A DNA stretch of 64,000 bases from Pogostemon cablin (GCA_023678885.1 CM043012.1:13366036-13430035), one strand, 5' to 3'. Counted from the stretch's first letter, positions 1-10,646 are shown. Notes: generated by a model not told the origin, from the letters alone. Made by a program: numbers and translations.

Positions 1-106
1 GTCATTTCTTTTTTACTTACATGGGACCTACACATACCCACTAATACAACTAAAATATGAGGTCCACACTCTCGCTAATACAACTATAACTACACATTAA
101 ATAATA
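1..106. repeat. Fragment of a TA-target MITE cut by the window edge
   Basis: This stretch closely resembles positions 33787-33893, which lie inside a complete MITE at 33734-33956. Both contain the 'catgggacc' and 'ctaatacaa' stretches in the same order. Only an internal part is present and no terminal repeat is visible, so the element runs off the left edge of the window. Confidence 0.6.
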
Positions 107-440
107 TATATATTTATATATAACATAAATAAAATTACTTTATTATATAATATTCTTTTAAATATTCATAAATTCGTAATGAATTTTTAATTTTTTTTTG
201 TTTAATTTTATTAGTTTTAAATTATATAAACAACTAAAGAAAACAAATTTTATATTTCATATTTCATAATTGAATAACTAAGATATATGTAAATAAATAA
301 ATATTAATATACTAAATTTTAAAAATTAATAAATATTTACAAACTAAATTTTAATGTTATTTGATTTGAAATAATGATTTAACTTAAAGAACTTAAGTTT
401 TCAATTTTATACATGAATTAGTTTTTCAACATCTTATTCT
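107..440. other. AT-rich intergenic DNA, no gene seen
   Basis: The stretch is very AT-rich with runs of T and TA. I see no coding frame, RNA gene or clear repeat boundary in it. Confidence 0.6.
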
Positions 441-760
441 CTAGAGGTAAATCGATTCAAAAGTAATTGAATTGTCAATAATCTTTCACTTGAAGAATAC
501 TTGAATCAATACTTTAGAGGTAGATCTTAAAGATTGCTTGAATCGATTCTTAAGAGGTAATGCTTGAATCAATTTTTTCCCTCTTGAAAAATCGATTCTT
601 AAGATGTAAATCGATTCAAGAATACTTGAATCGATCCTCTTACTCTTGAAAAATCGATTCTTAAGAGGTAAATCGATTTAAGAATACTTGAATAAATTCC
701 ATTGAATTCTCTTCCTCTTTAAGAATACTTGAATCGATTTTTTAGAGGTAGATCGAATCT
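441..760. repeat. Degenerate repeats built around ATCGATTC
   Basis: The words aatcgattc, ttaagaggta and gaatacttgaat recur at irregular spacing about eight times, partly as inverted copies. Related sequence in inverted orientation lies at about 34015-34150. This looks like a decayed inverted or tandem repeat of a larger dispersed family. No protein frame is supported. Confidence 0.6.
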
Positions 761-905
761 CTACTTGATTCGCTCTATCGAAATAAATTTTTATACTTTC
801 ATAAATCAATTATGTAGATTAACTTGAAGAAATCTCATATTCCTCTTGGCAAATCGAATGTGTATTTAGAATGAAAAACCAAAAAGTCTTATTTATAGGT
901 GGGGT

Positions 906-1190
906 GAGAGAGAATATTTTATGGAATATTATTTTTTCCCTTTATATATATATGATGATTTAATTTGATATTAATTAATTTATTGAATTAAAAGATTTAG
1001 TAATTAATAAATATACCCAAATAAGTAAATTAATAAAATATTAAAAATTTAATCATTATTAAAAATAAGAAATACATTATTTAATAAAGAAAATATTAAA
1101 TAAGGAAGTTAATTAAAAGTAAATAAGGAAAATATTAAAAAAAGTATTAAAAATCTAAAAAATTGAGAAAATTACATGTCACATTGGAGC
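906..1190. repeat. Host tandem duplication, intact copy
   Basis: The block starts with gagagagaatatt and ends near attacatgtcacattgg. A second copy begins directly after it at 1191 and is broken at 1294. Its missing second half is found at 17851-18026. The intact copy therefore works as an empty-site reference for the 16.5-kb insertion between the two halves. Confidence 0.8.
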
Positions 1191-1294
1191 GGAGAGAGAA
1201 TATTCTATGGAATATTATTATTTCCCTTTATATATATGATTTAATTTGATATTAATTAATTTATTGCATTAAAAGACTTAGTAATTAATTAATA
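1191..1294. repeat. Host tandem duplication, left half of split copy, ending in target duplication
   Basis: It matches about 907-1000 of the intact copy. It ends with TTAATTAATA (1285-1294), which recurs at 17841-17850 on the other side of the insertion. That marks the target site duplication of the large element between them. Confidence 0.8.
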
Positions 1295-1479
1295 GAGTTA
1301 ATATCATTTTTAGTCCACTAAGTATAGCGTTTTCCGAGTTTAGTCCTTTAATTATTGACTTTCCATTTTTCGTCCTTTATCTATTCCTCTTTTCTCACTA
1401 TTAGTCCTTTATATTTGAAATAGTCCATTTTTAGTAATATATGTTTATAAATGGTCCAGATTTAGTCTTATTTTGACTA

Positions 1480-1963
1480 AGTCAGCATTTATTTTGACTA
1501 AGTCAACTTTTGCTTTACTAAGATCAGTTCAATTTATGCTATTACCATATTTTTCAATATTATGCCCAATTTTTATGTAATACTTCATTCTAATTCTGAT
1601 TTTCATCCATAATTTCTTCAAAATAGATATAGTCCATTACGACCATATCAGGCTCAGCATGCATCCATTAATTAATTAAACAACATTAATCTCGTAATCA
1701 ACCGACTTAAAACAGTAACAATACCTTTTTTTACCATTAATCCACCGGGTATTCGGGAGGTTTTACAGCTGCTCGTCACAGCCAACCACTCGCCCCACAG
1801 TGTGATGGTTCAATCTCGTTCCTTCAGTGGATCTCAGCACAACCCTGGTGGTTCATTTCCTGCACCGGATGTACAGAATGCTGCTACTGTTTCTCGCCGA
1901 AAAGTATGGAGATTAAGGTTGCAGAAGAATGAAAGGCTACATGCGGACAGATGCTCAAAATTA
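1480..1963. other. MULE interior of unknown origin with a short GC-richer open stretch
   Basis: From about 1480 to 1735 the sequence is AT-rich with no recognisable content. From about 1739 it becomes distinctly GC-richer. A plus-strand frame is open for roughly 75 codons up to a stop near 1977, with balanced amino-acid composition including short motifs such as VLQLLVTANHSP and SRRKVWRLRL. I do not recognise it. It could be an exon fragment captured by the MULE, part of the viral leader read backwards, or chance. No start codon or splice evidence decides between these. Confidence 0.35.
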
Positions 1964-1989
1964 TTTATTTATTGAATAGAGAATTTATT
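1964..1989 (-). terminator. Viral poly(A) signals
   Basis: On the minus strand there are overlapping AATAAA hexamers at 1964-1973 and another at 1984-1989. They lie about 165-185 bases downstream of the TATA box at 2147-2155. This is the spacing expected of the terminally redundant pregenomic RNA of Caulimoviridae, where the signal lies shortly after the transcription start. Confidence 0.55.
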
Positions 1990-2146
1990 ACACACTCATC
2001 CTCACAGAATAAGAGGAGATAACTCCTTTAGCTACCTATTGTAGCTGCACTCAGAACACTCATACAAAGAAAAGAAAAGAATACAATGTCTATCTAGAAA
2101 GAAAACAGAGGGGAATGGTCGATGCCTTCTGCTTTCTCAGCTCTGC

Positions 2147-2250
2147 TATTTATAGAGGCTTTCGGATATGAAATTCAGATTTCGAAGCTCTTTACTTTTG
2201 TTTACGTCACTGTTTACATCATTGTACTGACGTCACTGCTTACGTTATTC
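2147..2250 (-). promoter_or_regulatory. Viral pregenomic-RNA promoter with TATA box and TGACG motifs
   Basis: The minus strand reads CTATAAATA at 2147-2155. Upstream of it are TGACGTCA at 2228-2235, a TGACG core at 2205-2209 and an ACGTA at 2241-2245. Paired TGACG motifs upstream of TATA resemble the as-1 element of caulimovirus 35S-type promoters, which binds plant TGA bZIP factors. Poly(A) signals follow at the expected distance. The role is inferred from layout. Whether the promoter still fires is unknown. Confidence 0.6.
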
Positions 2251-2397
2251 CCATTAGATTCCAACTTTAGCAGCTGGCTGGTCCCTCTATCATCATTGGA
2301 TGTCCTTATCTGGTCCATCCCTCTTTTGGCTTTCACAGGAATCACATGGCTCCTTACCCCTTTGGAAAAGACATCCGACTCTTGCTTTTTTTTAGAG

Positions 2398-3760
2398 TCA
2401 TTTTTCTTCCTTGGTGCCTGAAGATTCTCCTGGCTCTTGGGTAATCTGAAGAGATTTTACCCTCTTCTTTCCACGTGTCTCTTTTGCTGGAGGTGGTTCA
2501 GCAATTCTGATCATCCCTATGCCTAACCTTATTCCTTTTCCAAACTCTGATTCTGTTTGGGTGGAACAGCTTGTGCATATTTTATTTGTCCATTGCCCAA
2601 AATGGGCCATGTTACAATATCTTCGATGAGTTTGTTTACTCACCGAAATCTTATTTTTCCAAAGAAGGTCTTGTTTTTCTTGGAAGGCCTTCTCAGCAAA
2701 TACTGTTTTCTTCCCTGTTAAGGTATTTAACAGAAAAGATCCATTCAAAGGCTTGTGCTCGAACTTGAATGGGAACTTTACCTCGATCATTACCTTAAAG
2801 CAGGCACACAAACCCCTCGCTTTGCGCGTAGAGATTTGTTCCTCAGAAAATGTAGAAACCAAGACTAGTTCCTTTCCAGAAGATACCCTGACTTTGTTTG
2901 ATGCTGAAATATCGGGTCTTCTTAGCTTGATGAAATGAAAGGCCTCGTTGTTGCCTTTCCCGACTGGTTCTGGAGCTGCACTAGTGAAGTAAAGATCCAA
3001 TACATCTCCTCTGGATAGAGTTGTGTTGTTTTTCCATGCCTTAAAAACTATTTTTCCTAGCTACTCTGGCAATTTTGAAAGCTATGGGAAGCTTGGTACA
3101 ACAGTATATATTAAAGCTAGCGCCCCAAAATCATATCATTGTTTTACATCATTTGGATTTGAGCTTTCTTGCATCCAAATTCGGGGATATTCCCCAGATA
3201 TATCCACCCGATATTTCTCTAGTCGGATTTCTTGTCTGGTGTTTAATTTCTTCCAGCTGGCCCGATACTCCTGCCAATAAGAGAAATCAGCTAAGTTAAT
3301 ACAAATCTTAGCAGTGCCCGTCATAGGCCTAAGGTTGATCTCTCTCTCTCTTTGACTCCAGAGGTGCTGGGTTGACTTGTCGACTCTTGATGTGACTCTA
3401 GAGCCTCGATTTTTCCTTGGACCGGTTCTTCCTTTGGAAGTGCCAATCTAGGACTTGTGCTAAGGGTACTTGAATCCCTTGCTCCGGTTTAGATCCTCGT
3501 TCTCGACTACTCTCCTTTTGTCGATTGCTATTGCTATCAACAGCCCGGAGGAGTGGCTCTTGTAATGACTCGAATAGACTCACATTATTACGAATACAAT
3601 CTCGTATACGATTAGACACTTTGATCCGATCACTATCTTGTATTCTTCCAGCACGTGTTGCATTGAGTGCCAGATTCTTGAATTTCCTTTGGAGCAATTC
3701 AAAGTTGTCCATCAGGTGCCTTGAAATAGTAAGGATGGAGTCTATTTCATCTCCCTCCAT
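2398..3760 (-). pseudogene. Viral transactivator/viroplasmin-like ORF, broken
   Basis: The frame starts at 3760 and its first codons overlap the stop of the RNase H ORF, a compact junction common in Caulimoviridae. The first block (3760-3398) is hydrophilic, with an Arg/Ser/Glu-rich end. A second block (3324-3136) reads INLADFSYWQEYRASWKKL. A third (3000-2398) is 200 residues, basic, and ends at a stop just upstream of the promoter. The blocks lie in different frames or are separated by stops. Position after RNase H and before the promoter is that of the translational transactivator/inclusion-body protein in caulimo-, soymo-, cavemo- and solendoviruses. I assign it mainly by position, since sequence similarity to that family is not obvious by eye. 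Confidence 0.5.
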
Positions 3761-5270
3761 CTCTCGTCACGAAATCTTCCAAAACATTATCAACAAATTT
3801 AATAATGACAATACTAAAATCATAATATTGGCATTCTGCTTGCCATCTTAAAAGTCTAGCCTTTTCTGGTTTAGATTTAATTTTATTTTTCAAAAAGGCT
3901 TTGACGCTTGTGTTATCAATTTTAAGGATATATTTCTTCGCAAGAAGAAATAGCGGCCATTTTTTGAACGCCTTCCAAACCGCAAAGAACTCATTTTCAT
4001 TGATATGCCACCTCTTTGCATCATTCTTTGCAAAAGGTCCACTACAGTATCTGCATGGCACTTCTCCTTTAGGTGTGGACTTAGTTAGAACCGCTGCTCA
4101 CCAATGGTCACTGGCATCTGTGTAGAGTATCAATTCATCCTCGTCACTTGGTATAGCTAGCTTGGGGAGCTTCTTGCAAACCTCCTTTAATTACTTAACC
4201 ATATCTCGGTGTGGTTCCTCCCATTTGAATTCAACACCTTTCTTTAATAGAGGACTGAACACCTTTCTGTATTGTGCTAGATTGTTGATGAACATTCCAG
4301 CAAAGTTGATAACTCCTAAGAAGCTTTGGAGTTGTTTATTGCCTTTTAGATCTTCTGGAAACCCTTGAACCTTTTCTACAATGTGTGGCTGTAGAATAAT
4401 TCTGGACTCATCAATCTCTACTCCAAAAAACTCGATCTGTCTTGTTGCAATTACTGCCTTCTTTTCAGAAAGCACTAATCCTTCCTTGTGACATACTTCT
4501 GAAAATATTTCCAGATGTGTTAAATGCTCTTTCATGCTTTTTTAGGCTATGAGGATGTCATCCACATAACCAAACATGAATGAGAAATAATCTTTGAAAA
4601 GATTATCCATCTTCCTTTGGTATACATGGGGTGCGTTTGCCAAGCCCATAGGCATAACATTGCAAATATAATGTCCTTGAGGTGTGGAGAAGGCTGTGAA
4701 CTTCTTGCTTCCTTTTTCCATCTTAATCTGATAGAACCCAGATTTGCAATCGAACTTTGAGAATATCTTGACATTCTTGATACAGTTGACCAAGTGTTTC
4801 CTACTTGGTATGTAGTATCCGTCGAACTCCAAGATGTTGTTGATCCCTTTATAGTTGATCACAAGTCTTGGCTTCCCCCGCTTGACTTCTCCATGATTTC
4901 GAATGAGAAATCCTGGGCTGCTGTATGGAGATACTCCTGGTGATATCAACTTAAGGTCCAGATGTTCCTTAAGTATTAGCTGCATATCCTTTCGATCCTC
5001 TTGGTTCATCAGGATAGGCTTGTATCTCACGAACTCATGCTCATTTCCTTCTTTTACTTTGAGTGAGGCTTTGAGCTCGTTTTTATCCCACCAGGCAAGA
5101 GGATCCTCATTGAAGTTCCTCTGTATCTTTTCCTTGACGTCCTCCAAAGATGTTTGTTCTTTGGTTGTGACGTCTCTCTGCAGGTTTTCTCCCAAGCTTG
5201 CTTTGAGAAGGTGGATTGTATTTTCCTTTAGGTTTTCCATTTTCCATCCTCCTCTAGTCTCGGTTCTCAT
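3747..5270 (-). pseudogene. Viral reverse transcriptase and RNase H, broken
   Basis: The reverse transcriptase has KPRLVINYKGIN, FSKFDCKSGFYQIKM, FSTPQGHYICNVMPMGLANA and the catalytic FGYVDDILIA, all typical of Caulimoviridae. A TAA at 4542-4544 follows the YVDD motif directly and the same frame continues to 4191 with the thumb region. RNase H follows with YTDASDHW near 4100, interrupted by one in-frame stop, then CRYCSGPF and the conserved LLRWQAECQYYDFSI. The ORF ends with VTRDGG, just overlapping the next ORF. Reverse transcription of the pregenomic RNA is the family role. Only a few nonsense changes break the frame, so decay looks modest here. Confidence 0.85.
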
Positions 5271-5297
5271 TTGAAGGACTGCTTCGCCATATCCTCT

Positions 5298-5765
5298 TCA
5301 ATCATTCATCTTTGGATGTCTAAGTTTTTCTTCATTATCACCACGCTTTCTGCGAAATTTGATCGGCATTTTTCTTTGAAATGCATTACGCAGTCTTGGT
5401 GCAATGATCTTATATTCACAAAGGGTTGTGAAAATAAGCCTTATTGTTGTGTTTTCTTGTGTAAAACGCTTGAATATCTGTAGAAAATTGTTTCCTAACA
5501 GAATATCTGCTCCGGTGTCATGAAAATATATCGGTGGAGTTTTCACCTTATACCATGGGGTACGATCTGCTCTTCGATCATGATTTTCGCTTGCTTGATT
5601 CCTCTCTTAAGGATTAGCACCCTCTGTGAGAAATCCTTTCCTAGTACAGTTGGCAAATCTTCACCAAAGTCTTTAGGAAAGACTCCTTCTTTTGTTGTGA
5701 AGATACCGGCTCCTGAATCAATGTATGCCGCAAAATACTCCTCATGATACTCATTTTATATCATC
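5298..5765 (-). pseudogene. Viral aspartic protease, broken
   Basis: An active-site motif AYIDSGAG is encoded on the minus strand near 5710-5735. Downstream, in a shifted frame, comes GADILLGNNFLQ, matching the hydrophobic-Gly block before the C-terminus of caulimovirid proteases (compare IGNNF in the family). A stop and frame change separate the two halves near 5555. In the family this protease matures the polyprotein. Its position between movement protein and reverse transcriptase is as expected. Confidence 0.7.
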
Positions 5766-5832
5766 CCGATGGTGATATATATCGAGAATGGACTTGTGGT
5801 CATGGGTAGATCAGAGCTTGTAAAGAGCCCTT

Positions 5833-7008
5833 CTAGTGAACTTTGTATCTTTTCCCTTTAATCGTGAATTCCATTCCATCTTGTAATCGTTCCCAAGGTT
5901 TGTGATCCTCGAGAAACTCCAAACCCAACACTAGTTGTTCTGGGAATCTTCCTGCAACTCCTTCGATTATCAGCTCAAGACCACCAAGTTTGAGTTGTCC
6001 TTGGTATCTCCCAGTTGTTAGTTGTTGAAGATAATACAAGACATTACAAGGAATAGAGTTTTCCTTTTTAGTGATATCGAATATTACTTCGACTCCTCTC
6101 CATCCTTCTGGGCATTTTAGTTCACCTTTAGTTATGAACTTTTCTGGTTCTTGGATTACCTCCACGATTGACTTCTTTCATTTTTTCACTTATCATTCTG
6201 TCTTCTTGGAAAGAAATCCTTCTCTACTCGAATCTGAGGCTATCTTGCCTATTCCATACTGGCTATCTCTGATTCGCAAATTTATATCGTGGATTAGCAA
6301 TAACTCTATTATTTCTGGCCTAGTCACACATGTAACTCTCTCGAACACTTCTGGTATCTCAATATACTACTTCATTTGGAATAAATTCGAATGATGGGTG
6401 TTTGACAGAGCATACGAGATACTGTATGTGATAGAATAAGGCATATTCTCTTCTTTCATCAAGTCTTTATTTTTGAAATTTTGATGTAGGGTGAGTGCCC
6501 TATTGAAATCTCGGTCCGCCAGATTGTAGGCAATCCTAAGGTAAATGTAGGACACCACCTTTCCTGCATACAAGTTTCTCGAGAATCCTCCAAGGCATGC
6601 ATCTCTTGTATTCTTGATTCTCTTATCAAAGATAGTGATATCGATCGGTATATTGATTCCTTCTTTGAATGTTGCCTTAATGAGGATCCGAATAGCTCCG
6701 ATATGGACCCAAGACATGGTTTTTGATACCTCTTTTGGGAGCTTGCTGAGTTCTCTCTTGATCTCCTCATAAGGAACCAACTGCATTTACATCATATTTC
6801 CGGAGAGTTCCATAGGGATGGCATTTTCCCCTTCGGTTACCTTATATATGATGTTGTGCTTTCTCATTTTGTAACTGAGGAACCGCTCTAGTCGTCCCAT
6901 GGTAAATCTGTCGTATAGATTGAGTCGTGGATCTTCCTTCATGATTCTCATAAGGGTCCTATGAGAAATGGATGTCTGGGAAAAGAATGCCGACATGTCC
7001 TCTTGCAT
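5833..7008 (-). pseudogene. Viral movement protein (30K superfamily), broken
   Basis: The frame at 7008-6787 has a leucine/arginine-rich N-terminal part ending with SYKMRKHNIIYKV. The frame at 6786-6367 carries the 30K core, with VHIGAIRILIKATF, INIPIDITIFDKRI, NLYAGKVVSYIY and the C-terminal ALSNTHHS typical of caulimovirid movement proteins. A further 110-residue frame (6165-5833) leads towards the protease. Movement proteins of this family line or modify plasmodesmata for cell-to-cell spread. A stop separates the first two frames at about 6787, and several breaks lie between 6367 and 6165. Location downstream of the coat protein is the main argument for a cavemo/solendo-like virus. Confidence 0.75.
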
Positions 7009-7021
7009 CTCCTGTCTAAAG

Positions 7022-7272
7022 TTTTCTTATTCACTCTGACTCATCTTTAGAAGATTCGTCTAGACTGAGGTATTCTTCTTCGTAGATGCTCTCGTCTGAA
7101 GGTATATCTTCAAACTGATATACTTGTACCAGGTCTTGGAAGTAAACAGCTTCCTCCATTTCTGGAGTGGTTTCAAACTCTCTTACTCCTCGCTTCTGAT
7201 TCTCCGAGCAATCTGGTGAGATATGTCCTCTGGCTCCGCACGTGTAGCAGTTACAATCCTTGAATCTTTTAT
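7022..7272 (-). pseudogene. Viral coat protein C-terminus with CCHC zinc knuckle
   Basis: The minus strand encodes CYTCGARGHISPDC at 7208-7249, a CX2CX4HX4C knuckle of the type found at the C-terminus of caulimovirid coat proteins, where it binds nucleic acid. An acidic, Ser/Glu-rich tail follows and stops near 7031. Upstream the viral frame is cut at 7272 by the Athila element and resumes at 15567 on the other side. With one copy of the 5-bp target removed, the basic stretch before the knuckle reads in frame across the junction. Confidence 0.8.
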
Positions 7273-7277
7273 TGGCT
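7273..7277. repeat. Target site duplication of the Athila element (left)
   Basis: TGGCT here recurs at 15561-15565 beside the opposite LTR. Five bases is the standard target duplication for Ty3-type elements. The next base (G) also matches on both sides. Confidence 0.7.
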
Positions 7278-7290
7278 GGTGCCATAAACT

Positions 7291-8786
7291 TGATAGCATA
7301 TATTTGCAACACAAATTTAAATACTCACTAATATGCAAACTACACTAAATTTCGCAAGTATACGGGACATATGTAGCAAACAGGTAAGCAAGGTATTGAA
7401 TCCACAAAGATTGAACTAATATCTAATTAACTAAATACTTGTCCAAGAATAAGGAAAATAAGAGTGTATATGAATCTAAAGTAACCAATAAAGAATATTA
7501 AATGAACTGTGAATAAGATGTATGCAATTATTGAACTCAACGATTGATGAAAATATTATAAGAATAAAAATCAGAATGATAAAAGTGATTCTAGGTAATT
7601 ACACTTTCACTTGGCTTGTCACGCAATGGATGAAACCTCAATATTCAATTCTAGCATAATTTCTTAAAGTAATCTGAATTTTATGTAATTAATTCTTTCG
7701 AATCTAATCACAAGTTGATCAATCAACGAATATAACAGTAACTTAAATATCACATCAATTAACTCCCAATAGATTTATCGAATTGAATTCCCTCACACCG
7801 TTTGTCTCACAGTAACGATACAACTACTAGATGTGTTATGTGTGTGAAGCGATCAATACTAACCCTCAACTTTCACCTTTTGGATTAATAAACTAGTACG
7901 AATAATTGGTAGCTAAGCAATTAAACGTGTAAAGAAATCACACACGTAAAAGAATTAATATGCTAGAATTAAACATAGGGTTCACACACCAAAACAATCC
8001 AATATCAAGTTACTCATGCAACCTTGGAATCTAGAAATTTACGCTGACATAAAGAAAATAAAGAAATTAAATAACTCAGAGTTCGACATCAAATACTGAT
8101 AAGAACGAGTGAAGGAATAAGCGCCGCCTCGTCTCTTGACTTTCGTATTCGCGACTCCACGACGTTTCCTGGATGCAGATTGACTCTCAATGAATGTGTA
8201 GACTGATGTAAGACTCGATGAACCCTCTTCCAGACTTGTAGAAATATTTATATAGGTGTAAAAATCATAAGACAAGTGTAGTCATGGGCTTGGGCCTAAG
8301 AAGAACTTTGGAGAACATAAAATTCTCGTATCAAAGGAATTATGTGACTTGACCAAACGGAATGTGACTTGGGCGTACGATAGGCATCAAAACTCTCGCC
8401 ATCGGAATCTGCTTTTGACTAGCCCCAATAGAATGGTGATTCGTCCAAACTGGGCCCATTTAGATTAAAATAACTGTCGGTTCGTCCAAACGTCTAATAA
8501 TTCCGCCCAATTGACATAAACTCGACCAGGTGAATACTGGCGTCTTATGGGCGACCACGTGGCATCTCTTTTCTCATGCCACATGTCATGCCATTAAATC
8601 CGGTTTTCTTCTTTAACAAAAAGTCTTCTTTTCTTTTCCAAGTAGGCTTAAAATCTACAATAACTCCAAAATACCCGTGAAGTTCTAAAATATAACAATT
8701 AAGCATATAACTCTACAAAATAAATAAAATCATGCAATAATCAACTATGGAACGCCTATATAAACACATAAAATCCATGTTTATCA
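7291..8786 (-). repeat. Athila 3' LTR (LTR A)
   Basis: On the minus strand it begins TGATAAACATGG and ends ATATGCTATCA, the TG...CA form. It is 1496 bases long. A polypurine tract, TTTGGGGAG, lies just upstream at about 8788-8797. A TATA-like stretch, CCTATATAAATA, is near 8240-8252. Outside the LTR, 7278-7290 adds 13 bases that copy the spacer and start of the primer site. In its 5' part (U3) it differs clearly from the other two LTRs. Confidence 0.85.
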
Positions 8787-9392
8787 ACTCCCCAAACTTG
8801 AACTATTGCTCGTCCCAAGCAATGCAAAGAACAAAAGAAAACTAGGACGTGACAATGATTATGATGGTTTCCGAAATATTTTAAGAAAACTCAACTCAAG
8901 TAAACCAAGTAGACAAACCTGTGATACATCATGGAAAAATTACTGCTAACTAGATTGCAGCCTTAGTATATGGAAACTCACCAGATAGTATATCACTCAA
9001 CCCTCTTGTATTAGGCTTTTATTTCACTCAACTGATTTAACTGCAGTATTTAACCATAGGCTTGCCCATTCTCTCTACTCTCCTTTTACTTGTAATCAGT
9101 AGGTCAAGGATCAGAAATGTCTTTCTATTTGGTTGTATCGTTGGCTCTTTAGAAGGGGTAAGAATTATTTGGATAAATGACTATAAACTTGGATCAATCA
9201 AATAAAATTGTTTGATCTTTACCTTCACCACATCAATTCAACACAAAATTGGAATTTTGCAATTCTCACCCAATCTCCAAATTTGTCACTTTTCTTCAAT
9301 CAACCACAATAGTACTGGGTCTATCAACTCAATGTATAAGAGTTATATTTTTTTTCATGAATACTCTTTCTACATATATTTTCTTTCAATCA
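8787..9392 (-). repeat. Left arm of a 0.6-kb inverted repeat (3' internal end of the element)
   Basis: The reverse complement of this block matches 10635-11240, for example tcaccacatcaattcaacac here against the gtgctgaatgaagtggtg region there. Each arm is the non-coding stretch just upstream of an LTR and ends with a polypurine tract. The arms face outwards, so two retrotransposon 3' ends lie head to head. Confidence 0.75.
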
Positions 9393-10059
9393 TTGTTCAG
9401 ACCCTGACAATTTACCTTCGATTCTCTTTTCCAACACCACAATCTGCTATCCCTTTTTTCATTTTTCAACTCCTTCACGTGGGATTTTATTCTTCTTCCT
9501 TCTCCAAATTTTTTCCTTCTCAACTCCAACAATTCAGAATTCTTTTTCTAACCAATTCTACTCAATCAATCCAAGTAAAACAAAGAAAAATCGAATATCG
9601 ATTAGGCTCAAACTGGCTTTTAAAAAAAAATTGGTATTTTAAGCTCAAAAGGGTTGACGAAGGATTAAATGAATACCGGATAAATGTATAGGATAAAGAT
9701 AGGGTAAAAATAAAACAGTTCCATCCATTTAATTCACAAGAGTCATAAAAATTTTTAAAATTTTTCATCACTAACCAATCATGTCACCATACCTAGAATT
9801 TCTATCAAAATTGTTCTAGCTCATGGAAAGATAAACAAGACGATATGATGTGATCACTATTCAATGAATTATGAAACACCATCACACATTAATTATAAAA
9901 GAGATAAAGAAATTTGTTACCTGTGACAACAACTCAACTCACGCTCACCATACAGCGTGTAAAACACCTAAACCTTCTAGAAACCTCACTACACCTCCCC
10001 AAACTTGTGCAAGATAGAATATCTAAACAAATTTAAAAGAAGTGTAGGGTTCTAGAAAC
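9393..10059. other. Athila 3' non-coding internal sequence
   Basis: AT-rich sequence between the left arm and the 3' ORF. The block at about 9843-9915 (gaaacaccatcacacattaa) recurs in the same orientation at about 10592-10646, at the rearrangement joint. No coding frame is convincing here. Confidence 0.5.
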
Positions 10060-10566
10060 TCACTGTCTCCGGTGTAGGTAGCGAGGCTGATACGGTGGAA
10101 TGCTAGGGTCCCGCTGGTATCTCATCATGTACTCCACTTGAGCAGCCAATTCTTCTAAACTCTGTTCTTGTTTTTCATTAAACCGGCTTTGTTCTTCCCA
10201 ACGCTGATCCTCCAACTGCTGTCTTTGTATCTCCCTCTTTTGCCACTCTTGCTGCTGACAGACTAAATGTGCTATGTCATACACAGGCTCTTCTGGTGCC
10301 TGATGCTCATGTGTAGGCTGCTCTGGTGTCTCATCTGGTATTTGCTCATCAAAATGGTCTAGGGATGGCTCTAAGGGTCTGATGTTGATGTCCAGACGAG
10401 TAGCTGATCTGAATGGCGGATGTAGCGGATTTATGTCCATGAATGCTCGATGTCTTCTTGACCACATTCTCAGATTCTCCTCATCATCCATAGTATATAC
10501 TGCAGTATAACTTGGATCAGCTGGTAAAGCAAAGTATTGGGCGTGATCCCCTTCTTTTATGTCCAT
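10060..10566 (-). CDS. Intact Gln/Glu-rich 3' ORF of the Athila element, function unknown
   Basis: I choose the ATG at 10566, giving about 168 residues starting MDIKEGDHAQYF. An upstream ATG at 10617 would add 17 hydrophobic residues, but these lie in the duplicated joint sequence. The middle is Pro/Glu-rich (DETPEQPTHEHQAPEEP). The C-terminal third is a probable coiled coil of Gln, Glu and Arg (QQQEWQKREIQRQQLEDQRW), then ends with PRYLHRRQ. There are no internal stops, unlike gag in the same element. Athila elements have an extra, env-like ORF between pol and the 3' LTR. This one has no visible signal peptide or membrane segment, so I do not call it env. Confidence 0.5.
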   Translation of the reverse strand: MDIKEGDHAQYFALPADPSYTAVYTMDDEENLRMWSRRHRAFMDINPLHPPFRSATRLDINIRPLEPSLDHFDEQIPDETPEQPTHEHQAPEEPVYDIAHLVCQQQEWQKREIQRQQLEDQRWEEQSRFNEKQEQSLEELAAQVEYMMRYQRDPSIPPYQPRYLHRRQ

Positions 10567-10591
10567 GATGATGAAAAAGATAAATAAGATG

Positions 10592-10646
10592 ATATGATAT
10601 GAAACACCATCACACATTAATTATAAAAGAGAGAAAGAAATTATAT
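10592..10646. repeat. Short direct duplication at the inversion joint
   Basis: The sequence repeats about 9843-9915 in the same orientation, then switches at aaagaaatt into the inverted arm. The arm's own sequence also has a gaaagaaaat at the matching place, so the joint sits in a short stretch of shared sequence. Confidence 0.6.

Noticed and set aside
2122..2421. Plus-strand 99-residue hydrophobic frame
   Set aside because: It lies over the viral promoter and 3' end on the opposite strand and has no recognisable family features.
5520..5747. Plus-strand frame opposite the viral protease
   Set aside because: Shadow of the minus-strand protease, where the active-site motif is found.
9212..9691. 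159-residue plus-strand frame
   Set aside because: Lies in the 3' non-coding internal part of the Athila element, Phe/Ser/Ile-rich, not kept in the inverted copy as a frame.
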